From: Nematopogon swammerdamellus
Taxonomy: Eukaryota > Arthropoda > Insecta > Lepidoptera > Adelidae
Direction of reading: 5' to 3'
Assembly: GCA_946902875.1 (NCBI GenBank)
Contig: OX336339.1
Coordinates: 21,731,349 to 21,795,348, forward strand
Length of the DNA: 64,000 bases
Position 1 is the first letter of the stretch. Each line of letters opens with the position of its first letter. Both the position numbers and the translations under genes were made by a program. Below are positions 55,609 through 64,000 of this stretch, in pieces. Under the pieces are notes generated by a model, which made no database searches, was not told where the DNA came from, and saw nothing but the letters and a program-made list of their open reading frames with translations.

Positions 55609-55952
55609 TCAGCCTCGGTAGCCCAATGGTGCGGTCGGTCGACTGTTGTTAAGCAACCCTGAGCGCCTTTCCGACCGTGGCTCGGATTCCACGTAAAACT
55701 GTAGGTCCCTTCCCTTCTTACCTTACTAGGTGGTAGGGTTTATCCCGCCCGGGTTGGTGCCACCGCACTGAATGTAACGTCGGTCGAAACGGCTATGTAA
55801 ACAGTTCGTGTTTTCCGTCGAGTTCAGTGTTGCCGACATGAAATTAAAAGAAGCACTGACATGGCACCTAGTTCACCCGGTGTTATGGGCTGACATCACG
55901 GATGTTGTAGGTGATGTAGCCAAACGTGTCACTTTTCATAAAAAAAAATCAG
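55609..55952 (+). mobile_element. SINE family 1, head internally deleted
   Basis: GTCAGCCTCGGTAGCCCAAT, GTTAAGCAACCCTGAGCGC, then a jump to CCGTGGCTCGGATTCCACGT; TTGGATGGGTGACCGC is missing. Body and poly(A) present. Confidence 0.8.
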
Positions 55953-56777
55953 GTTCCTTAAAAAAGTTATCCTTTTAAATTAAATAAAACCGGCTTCCAT
56001 AGTTTGTCAATATTCCTACAATTACTCAGCTGAAGCAGCTTCTGGCCAATATCGTTGACAGCAGCTTCTCGAAGGCTCCTCAAAAGTTGTTCATTTTTTG
56101 GTGGAGTCAACTGGCGCGGCGACAAACGGAGCGCCATTCATTAGCTTTCCCGGTGGCTTCCGATCGGGATTTCCGTGAATAGACGTTCGCAGCGACACCA
56201 ACGGAAAATACTATTGACTAACTCTACTATTCGCCCGAGTTGTTGCTGCAGGTGTAGTTGTTAGCGTGACCGTTCGCCGTCGCTAGAAATGTGACGCTAA
56301 GACCTTCAGGCAGGCCTCACGCACTCTATGTACTTGCGCGCGCTAACTACCTACCGCCCGACGGGCCGCCGGCGGTCTATTTCAGTGAAAATTCGTCAGC
56401 CGCGCGAAGTATACATAGATGCTCGCCCACGCAACTGCGCGCAGCTGCAAGGCAATAACCACTTTACACTCGATCGTTAAGGTACATTTTCGTACGGAGC
56501 GATTGGCGTCGTGAAGCAGTAGGCTATTAAAGCCCGAAGGTAGGAACATTTTCTATGGAGTGATTTATCTGTTACGAAGTAACTATTAAGTAATCTGTTC
56601 TTCAGGTGTTACTAGTATTCACTTTTCGTTATCTATCGACAATACCGTGTCCGGTATCGACGAAAAATGAGTTAAGAAATAAGAAATGAGAAATTAAAAA
56701 TGAGAAATGAGAAATTAGAACTGAGCAATGAGAAATGGGAAATAAGAAATAACGCATCAATCAATACTAATAATATC
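55953..56777. other. Intergenic with GC-rich patches
   Basis: 56120-56420 is CG-richer (TCGCCGTCGCTAGAAATGTG) and ends in GAAATGAGAAAT repeats (56680-56750). No convincing exon. Confidence 0.35.
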
Positions 56778-57131
56778 TGTAAGGGATGGTCATGGAGTAA
56801 TTTACTTTGTTTTATGAGATACTGCGTTTGTAGACTCTATGTATGATACTAAATCTAAATAGAGGATTTTTAGAAATCTTTTCTCTATGTATATATGTAT
56901 GTTCCTCCATAACTCTTAAACCGATCATCCGAATTCCATGAAACTTAGTACAAGCACATTTTACTATACGAGACACATGATAGGCTAAAATACATTTGCG
57001 GTTACGATAAGTTGTGGCTCTCATAGAAACCGAATTGTTTCGCGCGCCGAAATAAAATGGTAGCTGGCTTAATTACTTTCTTCTTTTTAAATACGAATTT
57101 CACGCGAGCGAAGCCGCGGGCAAAAGCTATA
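56778..57131 (+). repeat. Helitron-like repeat (family A), full length
   Basis: TGTAAGGGATGGTCATGGAG to CACGCGAGCGAAGCCGCGGG + CAAAAGCTAT; all family blocks in order. Confidence 0.55.
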
Positions 57132-58650
57132 AGAAATAATAAATATGTATTTTTCCCTTCAGCATTACATTAGTAAAAAAAATACACATTGCAACAATAA
57201 AGAAGAGAGAAAAAAAGGACACAGCCTATCCTGAATATATTGAATATTTCACTAGATACACAAATGCACAATTTAATTAGTGATTCCCGCTCACGCTTTT
57301 GGTTTTCTTATTCACTCCTGTTGCTGTGGTTGAACAATTTTCGCTTTATGATTGGATTATAAACAGACGTTTAGGTGGCCTGTGGAAATCTACGTGCAAT
57401 TTTATTAGGCACGGCAAATTCAACTTTTAATGCATAATATGACAGCATGTTTAGTGACTGTAATATTACGTTTTACAGCAACGTGAGCTTTTATACCGGA
57501 ATAAAATCTGCCGTACAGTATTATGTTCCGCTTGAAACTTCAGAAGCTGGCGCGTCGCGGCGTGGAGTCGGTTCGCACGTAGGTATCTCTCTCCTATAAT
57601 AATAATGCCTATTAAGTTCGTATTTAACTTACACGAAATCTGTACGCGGCCTGACGTATTACGTAGAATTATAAAGGTAAGTACACACAGCCCCGTCCTC
57701 TTCTTATGATTTATTCATGAGAGTGAGTACGCAGTCGCCCGCCCGGCCCGCCGCCCCCGCGCCCCTCCGCACCGCCCCCCGCCCCCGCCGGCCCCGCAAC
57801 ATGCAAATACTTATAATACACGCCGCCGTACATTAACTAACAATACGTGTCCTTTGTTTCGGGGCGCGGCAGACGAGGGTAAAATTTGGAAATCGCGTGT
57901 GAAAATTTTATTCAGGAGCAGCGAGAATATTCAGTAGGAACTCATTTAGGCGAGACGAGGGCCTAAGACATTGCGCCAAAGGCGACTTTGTAGCATTAAT
58001 TTGTGAAGCTTTATTTAAGTCGGTATATAAAAGTATTGAAGAATATGCAATGTTTTGCTTTCCATGGAAGAAAATTATTTTAGTATTTTTATCTATATAA
58101 CTATGTATATCACCCACTATATATTATATACATTAACTGATATATTTCGTAATTTTTAATGCAATTAGTAGTATAAATATTTCATGTAAGTAAGTATAGA
58201 ATAGAAATTATCTAATAAAAAATATTATATATTGTAATCATGTATGTATGTTTATTCATACCAATTTACTTAGTTACTATTCTCTCACATTATCTGTGCG
58301 CCTACTTATACACATTTACCACATCCCAAAGGTTTGCTCTAACATAATGCAGATCTGCATTCAGCCGACCTTTTTGTACCTTATTTTATCGAAAAATGGT
58401 GTACAATAAATAATAAATACAAATACAAATACAAATAATTTATTGCACACAAAAACACTAACAAACATACAGAAGACAGAAGATAACATACAGAAGAGCA
58501 ATAGAAATTCACAATACATCACACAGAAACAAGAGAAAAGTAACGTGCAAAGGCGGACTTATCACTTTAAGTTATTTTTTTCATTCAACCTTTAAAGTAC
58601 TTAATCAAAAATCAACGTAAAACTAAACTTACGGTTTAGATTCAGCCTCT
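57132..58650. other. Intergenic; GC-rich block at 57720-57800
   Basis: 57720-57800 is almost pure C/G (CCCGCCCGGCCCGCCGCCCC), in a surrounding AT-rich stretch. A possible small exon KLARRGVESVR at 57553-57588 (after AACTTCAG) is not well supported. Confidence 0.3.
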
Positions 58651-58979
58651 TCTCCACGTTCGATCGGTTGAGTATAGCCCCAGTAATTCTTGAGCTGGTA
58701 TGACACCTTCTAGGAGGTGATATTGTTGATATGCAATGAAGGGAAACACTGACATGGCAGCTAGTTCAACCGGTGTTATGGGCTGACATCACGAATGTTG
58801 TAGGTGATGTAACTGTGTCAATTTCCATAATAAAAATTGAACCAGGACAGCCGTCCTGGTCCCTTTGACTCAGCCATCCATACCGGATTGCATAAAAGCA
58901 ATCTAAGTATATTGATTAAAATTGCATATACTTCTATCTAAATACATAATCCTTTACCGCTTAACCCACAAATATTCTA

Positions 58980-59190
58980 ACATTTCAACCCACCGCGCCC
59001 CCGCCGCCTCCGCGCCGCCCCTCCGGCAACCGAGTGAACCGACAACAATCCCCCGGAGCCTCCGAGCCGTCGAAGCCTCAAAGAAAGTCGCCAACTCGTC
59101 TCCGGCACAATACAGTGCGAAACGAATTCCGGGTATAGATAATTTCGGAGAGGAAGAAATAAGGCAAAAGGAAAAAATAAATTGAATAGT
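58980..59190 (+). other. GC/proline-codon-rich stretch, possible exon
   Basis: One frame reads TAPPPPPRRPSGNRVNRQQS, PGASEPSKPQRKSPTRLRHN, TVRNEFRV then TAG; another is open to 59185 (RAPAASAPPLRQPSEP ... GIDNFGEEEIRQKEKIN). EPSKPQRKSPT is reminiscent of PPQKPQRSSLT at 48 kb. No clean acceptor directly upstream. Coding status undecided. Confidence 0.25.
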
Positions 59191-59951
59191 CGAATACACG
59201 CATCCCGAGCATTACCATAAAGGCAACAGGGATCAGCGCGGATTCCTCTAGGAACTTTTTTATTTTCCTTCCACCTCTAAATCTCGTAAGGAAAGCTTCG
59301 CGAATCTGCAAATGTTGATTTGATGATGTCGCGGTGCGGTGGCGGGGCGGCGCGCGGCGCGTAGGGCGTCTACGCGGCACACTCGCGCCACTTTAGAAGT
59401 GCGCGGCGGTGGCGCCTACTCAAATACCTAGCTGTTTTACCTACTTTGTTTGCGTCAGTAAAATATAATCAAACCTCTGACTTATAATATTATTTAGTTA
59501 AACACCTGGGCAAAATGATTTCTTTATTGATAATGTGAACAATATCAAACACAAGAGCACATTTCGAGAAGAAAGACTGAACACTGCCTCCATTCTAGCT
59601 TATTGGAACTTGCAATATTCCCCGCGGCACCTCTGTTCCGTAGAGCGTTCTCTCGTTGACAAATACGACACACGGAGTCTCGTTCAAAACTTTATTGAGT
59701 CGTCTCTTCTTCGGACCTGACTTTTATTGTGTAATTTCATCTGCGAGGTCGTTTGTAGACGCGAGGGCGGGGCGGGCCGTGTCGACGAATACTTATTTAT
59801 GGCGCGAATCCTTTACATACTTCCACTGAATGTGATGGCGCATGTTCGGAACATATCTGATGGTTATTTTATTAGTAGAGTCTCTGATAAGTTCATAATG
59901 TCGTATGTGGTTGTTTAGTAAGTAGGTACAGTACGCGGCGGTATTTTTTTT
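59191..59951. other. Intergenic with GC-rich stretch
   Basis: 59325-59415 is CG-rich (GCGGGGCGGCGCGCGGCGCG). The frame at 59535-59720 is unsupported. ACAGTACGCGGCGGT at 59930 is a scrap of the hairpin-element TIR. Confidence 0.35.
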
Positions 59952-60068
59952 TTCTTTTTATGGAAACTGACACGGTTGGCTACATCACCTACCACATCCG
60001 TGATGTCAGCCCACAACACCGGGTGAACTAGGTGCCACGTCAGTGCTTCCCTTCGGTCGTGCCGGCTG
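59952..60068 (-). mobile_element. SINE family 1, 3' fragment
   Basis: TTTATGGAAACTGACACGGT to TTCGGTCGTGCCGGCT, cut where the Helitron-like repeat begins. Confidence 0.7.
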
Positions 60069-60358
60069 CTGAACCTATGTTAGCTACGTTTGTAGACTCT
60101 ATGTATGATACTAAAGTTAAATTGACGATTATTAAAAATATTTTCTGTATGTATGTATGGTCCCTCCATAACTCTTAAACCGATTTTCCGAATTCGATGA
60201 AACTTTGTGCAACCACATTTAACTATGTGGGATAGGAAGGCTAAATAAAATTCAGTTGCGGTTACGCTAAGGTGTGGCTCTCATACAAACCGAAATGTTC
60301 CGCGCGCCGAAATAAAGGTACAGTAGCGGGCTTACTTACTTTCTTCTTTTTAAATACT
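60068..60358 (+). repeat. Helitron-like repeat (family A), interrupted by a SINE
   Basis: Family blocks from GTTTGTAGACTCTATGTATG to TTCTTCTTTTTAAATAC; the expected end (GAATTTCACGCGAGCGAAGC ... AAAAGCTAGT) resumes at 60842-60880, after the SINE at 60361-60842. The SINE therefore inserted into this copy. Confidence 0.6.
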
Positions 60359-60360
60359 AA

Positions 60361-60842
60361 TTGTACCGTGTGGGGTCGGTACTTAAAAAGAATAGCCCCA
60401 CTGCATCTCTCCCCGTCGCATGTCGTAAAAGTCGACTAAGGGATAAGAAAATTCGTCAGCCTCGGTAGCTCAGTGGCGCGGTTGGTTAGTCAAGTGTTAT
60501 TAAGCAACGCTGAGCGTGGTCAGTGATTGGATGGGTGACGGCTCGACCGTTGGAGGCTGACCGTGGTTCGGATTCCACGTTAAACTGTAGGTCCCTTCCC
60601 TTCTTACCTTACTAGGTGGTAGGGTTTATTCCGGCCGGGTTGATACCACCGCACTGAACGAAACGTCGGTCGAAACGGCTATGTAAATAGTTCGTGTTTT
60701 CCGTCCAGTTTAGTGTAGCCGACATGAAATGAAGGGAAGCACTGACATGGCACCTAGTTCACCCTGTGTTATGGGCTGACATCACGGATGTTGTAGGTGA
60801 TGTAGCCAACCGTGTCAGGTTCCATAAAAAAAAAAAAAAAAG
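60361..60842 (+). mobile_element. SINE family 1 with module A and 5S-like head
   Basis: TTGTACCGTGTGGGGTCGGT, then GTCAGCCTCGGTAGCTCAGT, TTAAGCAACGCTGAGCGTGG, TGATTGGATGGGTGACGGC, GTGGTTCGGATTCCACGT, body, poly(A). Shows module A, head and body in one piece, inserted in a Helitron-like repeat. Confidence 0.85.
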
Positions 60843-60890
60843 AATTTCACGCGAGCGAAGCCGCGGGCAAAAGCTAGTGAACAATAATCG

Positions 60891-61578
60891 TACAGTACGC
60901 GACGGTAAATAATGCGCGTCGGGCTTTGGAGAGAGACAGTCCGGTTGTAGAGCTTTGTCCCTGTCGCACAGAGACCGCTCTGTAACCGGACAGTCTATCA
61001 CTTTGGAGAGAGACAGTCCGGTTGTAGAGCTTCGTCCCTGTCGCACAGAGACCGCTCTGTAACCGGACAGTCTATCACTTTGGAGAGAGACAGTCCGGTT
61101 GTAGAGCGTCGTCCCTGTCGCACAGAGACCGCTCTGTAACCGGACAGTCTATCACTTTGGAGAGAGACAGTCCGGTTGTAGAGCTTCGTCCCTGTCGCAC
61201 AGAGACCGCTCTGTAACCGGACAGTCTATCACTTTGGAGAGAGACAGTCCGGTTGTAGAGCTTCGTCCCTGTCGCACAGAGACCGCTCTGTAACCGGACA
61301 GTCTATCACTTTGGAGAGAGACAGTCCGGTTGTAGAGCTTCGTCCCTGTCGCACAGAGACCGCTCTGTAACCGGACAGTCTATCACTTTGGAGAGAGACA
61401 GTCCGGTTGTAGAGCTTCGTCCCTGTCGCACAGAGACCGCTCTGTAACCGGACAGTCTATCACTTTGGAGAGAGACAGTCCGGTTGTAGAGCGTCGTCCC
61501 TGTCGCACAGAGACCGCTCTGTAACCGGACAGTCTATCACCAAAGCCCGACGCGCATTATTTACCGCCGCGTACTGTA
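60891..61578. mobile_element. TIR element filled with eight 77-bp hairpin repeats
   Basis: Ends TACAGTACGCGACGGTAAAT ... and ATTTACCGCCGCGTACTGTA are inverted, extended inward by AATGCGCGTCGGGCTTTGG / CCAAAGCCCGACGCGCATT. Between them the unit starting CTTTGGAGAGAGACAGTCC repeats at 60924, 61001, 61078, 61155, 61232, 61309, 61386 and 61463. Each unit is itself a hairpin: GACAGTCCGGTTGTAGAGC pairs with GCTCTGTAACCGGACAGTC. Units differ by single bases only (GCTTTGTCC / GCTTCGTCC / GCGTCGTCC). Confidence 0.85.
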
Positions 61579-61583
61579 CCCCT

Positions 61584-61858
61584 CAGTAGCCGATATTGGA
61601 CACCGGGTGGCTAAGCTCAAGTGGCAGTGGGCTGGGCACGTTAGCCGAAGAGACGATGACCGTTGGAGTAACCGTGTACTACACTGGCGGCCGTGGACAG
61701 GAAAACGGAGTGTGGGAAGACCACCCGCAAGGTGGGACGACGACATCAAGTACGTCGGCGGAAAGCAGTGGTTCCGTATCGCTGAAGGCCGGGAGGACTG
61801 GAGGAAAATTGGAGAGACGTATATCCAGCAGTGGACGCTTACACGCTGACTGACTGAT
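61584..61858 (+). mobile_element. RTE-type LINE C-terminal fragment (frame intact)
   Basis: A frame to the stop at 61847-61849 encodes AKLKWQWAGHVSRRDDDRWS, NRVLHWRPWTGKRSVGRPPA and RWDDDIKYVGGKQWFRIAEG, ending YIQQWTLTR, followed by TGACTGACTGA. This KWQWAGH...R(x)GRPP.RW.DD pattern is the usual RTE-clade C terminus. It abuts the right TIR of the element at 60891-61578. Confidence 0.75.
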
Positions 61859-62097
61859 TATTGTACGCCTCTTATTTTAGTGACGACATTCACTCTCTAT
61901 TTATTTTACGTCTATCCCTGAATATTGACTGAAAGACACGTACATATTATTATATTTATTTGTACCCCATGTACGCTACACGTGAATTAAACTCAAACGC
62001 AAGGCTTTTATTTGAAAACAAGGTGTACAAATTAAATAAAACAGTAAACATAAAAGAAAACGTTTAAGCAGCGATAAAATATTGTTTCACAACCTAT

Positions 62098-62356
62098 TAT
62101 AGTATCTGTGCTCCAGTCCAGTCTGAGAATAGCGGTCATTCACCTCATCCTCTCAGCACGCACACATGCGCAAAGAGGCGTGTGTATCATAACATAGTAC
62201 GAACGGTCAGGCGGCCGCCCGGCTACCACAATAAGCTAGCGACAGTAATTTCGCTCGATACGCAGAACATAGGGAAGTATCGCTTCCGCAAATACGAGTA
62301 CATTGGTAGGAAGGGCTGAATGACCGCTATTCTCAGACTGGAGCACAGATACTATA
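62098..62356. mobile_element. MITE with about 40-bp inverted ends, TA-flanked
   Basis: TATAGTATCTGTGCTCCAGT ... and its inverse ACTGGAGCACAGATACTATA, continuing through TCTGAGAATAGCGGTCATTCA on both arms. A 5-bp duplication (CCAGTCCAGT) sits in the left arm. TA at both edges is compatible with a Tc1/mariner-type origin (inference). Confidence 0.7.
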
Positions 62357-62484
62357 GTCTAGAACACACGAAGTTGCTATGCTTTGAAAACGTATGACAT
62401 CTTGATGGAAAATATTAAATTTGTAAGTTGTGCTCTTTCACTTCACAATTTCAATCCTAAGTCACCAATGTTCGTACTAACTCG

Positions 62485-62572
62485 TAGGTCTCTGTGCGAC
62501 AGGGACGACGCTCTACAACCGGACTGTCTCTCTCCAAAGCCCGACGCGCATTATTTACCGTCGCGTACTGTA
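62485..62572. mobile_element. Half copy of the hairpin-repeat TIR element
   Basis: CTCTGTGCGACAGGGACGAC, CTCTACAACCGGACTGTCTC, then the right terminus GACGCGCATTATTTACCGTC and GCGTACTGTA. The left half is missing. Confidence 0.6.
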
Positions 62573-62583
62573 AGATTATTATT

Positions 62584-62960
62584 CACTAGCTTTTGCCCAC
62601 GGCTTCGCTCGCGTGAAATTCGTATTTAAAAAGTAAGTAAGCCCGCTACCGTACCTTTATTTCGGCGCGCGGAACATTTCGGTTTGTATGAGAGCCACAC
62701 CTTAGCGTAACCGCAACTTAATTTTATTTAGCCTTCCTATTCCACATAGTTAAATGTGCTTGTACAAAGTTTCATCGAATTCGGATGATCGGTTTAAGAG
62801 TTATGGAGGGACATACATACATACATACATGCAGAAGATATTTTTAAAAATCGTCAATTTAACTTTAGTATCATACATAGAGTTTACAAACGCAATACAA
62901 AGTAACTTAGTCCATGATCGCCACTTCTAGATTTATTATTAGTATTGATAAAAACTCGAA
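62584..62960 (-). repeat. Helitron-like repeat (family A)
   Basis: ACTAGCTTTTGCCCACGGCT at the left; TTCGGATGATCGGTTTAAGA inside; ends near TTAGTCCATGATCGCCAC. (CATA)n in the middle. Confidence 0.5.
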
Positions 62961-63584
62961 TTTAATTCAAGAAAGCAACTTTGAAAACCCGTCGGTAGAA
63001 CATTAAGAAAATTAGTTTTATATTTTACTCCGCGAGCTACTAAAACTCTGTAACAATAAATGGCATTGCTCTAATTTGGTCGTTTGTCTCCGGCGAGTGC
63101 GACGTAAGGGAAGATTGAATTTCCCTCACTATAGTGACTCTATTCTCTAAAGTAAGTAGCTACGCGTAATCGGAGGCCTTCGAAGGCGGGAAGTAGGTAG
63201 AGTGAGCGGTTTCGTCTCACGAAGGCGCCTGCGGTAGCTGACTTTTCATAGACAAAGTAGGTTCGGAACCAAAGAGTCTCAAAATGTGATGCCAGCATCG
63301 AACATCGAACAAGAAATTTAAATGCGCGAATTTAAAATATACATAATTTTAAACCAACACTAATTTGGTTTTAAATAATTGTATAGAATTTTCTATATAC
63401 CAACAAAAGGTCAGTGACAAGGAATTTACGAATGAAGCAGCGTACGCACCAAAGAATATTTCGTTGATATTGCAAAGCCGAAGTGAAAGTAGTGTTGTTA
63501 TCACGCTGCTGGTCTTTGTGTGGTTTCTAGTTGAATTTCATCTTCGTATGGTTTTCTTTTTATTTATTTACATTAAGTACATTA
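62961..63584. other. Intergenic, no feature seen
   Basis: 63100-63250 is slightly GC-richer. The frame 63365-63601 (78 codons, C-terminal hydrophobic LLVFVWFLVEFHLRMVFFLF) has no splice or family support. Confidence 0.35.
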
Positions 63585-63882
63585 CATATCACACACGCTG
63601 AATCCCGACAATCGGGGTGAGCAGAGTAATCGGTTTTGTGCTGCACTGACTCTGGTAAATTACAGCACAACACCGACCACCACGTTTCGCAAAGTATTCG
63701 AACAAGATTCAGTCGATCTAGCAGCAAGTAAGGCACGAAGACCCACCTGCTGCATGACTCGGTGGAAGTACCGTGCCAAGGTTATCACGGCATCTTGTCC
63801 TTATCCCTTAGTCGCCTTTTACGACATGCATGGGAGGAGATGCAGTGGGGCTATTCTTTTTAAGTACCGGCCCCACACGGTC
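63585..63882 (+). repeat. Repeat family D joined to module A (reverse)
   Basis: TGAATCCCGACAATCGGGGT, ACAGCACAACACCGACCACC, GCATGACTCGGTGGAAGTAC, TAGTCGCCTTTTACGACATG and TAAGTACCGGCCCCACACGG. Ends 66 bp before the candidate exon at 63949. Confidence 0.7.
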
Positions 63883-63948
63883 AATTTATTTATTGTTTCT
63901 TTATTATTATAATTTTTTCATGTATTATTTCATTGGTCGTATTTTCAG

Positions 63949-64000
63949 CGGAAGTTTTCTAACAGCAAAGGTTCCGTCGCCGAAAATGTTATCAAATTTT
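63949..64000 (+). CDS. Candidate exon start, cut by the window edge
   Basis: Strong acceptor TGGTCGTATTTTCAG|CGG at 63948/63949. Open in two frames: RKFSNSKGSVAENVIKF (phase 0) or, after the phase-2 donor at 48140, FGSFLTAKVPSPKMLSNF. Extends beyond the window. Likely the same unidentified gene as the candidates at 43-48 kb. Confidence 0.4.

Overview
The window looks like a lepidopteran (moth or butterfly) nuclear genome. Evidence: split genes with GT-AG introns, AT-rich intergenic DNA, and a very dense load of SINEs, non-LTR retrotransposon tails, MITEs and Helitron-like repeats of the kinds common in Lepidoptera. There are no bacterial-type operons or CRISPR arrays and no intact structural RNA gene.

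The one clearly recognisable host gene is on the + strand from about 3.4 to 39.1 kb. It encodes a seven-transmembrane receptor of the progestin/adipoQ (PAQR) family, closest to PAQR3. Its exons are 3424-3507, 17246-17472, 18014-18170, 25978-26130, 33394-33582, a TM6 exon, and 38941-39105; every junction keeps phase. The TM6 exon is the striking feature. It is 69 bp, phase 0 at both ends, and present 31 times in tandem (34740-38240) as a 115-bp unit of exon plus a 46-bp intron carrying its own acceptor and donor. All 31 copies are open, two are 60 bp instead of 69, and several differ in amino acids. This is either a large bank of alternative TM6 exons or an exon captured in a young minisatellite.

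The rest is mostly repeats. 0-3 kb: tail of an RLE-type LINE and two MITEs. 3.5-17 kb (intron 1): a TTAA-flanked element, PIF-like MITEs, Helitron-like repeats, opposed 68-bp tandem arrays and LINE tails. 18-26 kb (intron 3): two LINE 3' ends and a SINE. 26-33 kb (intron 4): an inverted-arm structure with internal tandem repeats, a Harbinger-derived element and SINEs. 39-64 kb: SINEs (one family with a 5S-rRNA-like head), palindromes, a 5'-truncated Dong/R4-like LINE between TAA repeats, minisatellites, and a TIR element filled with eight 77-bp hairpin repeats.

Candidate exons at 43144-43212, about 43374-43613, 47983-48140 and 63949-64000 suggest a second + strand gene leaving the right edge. 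I could not identify it.
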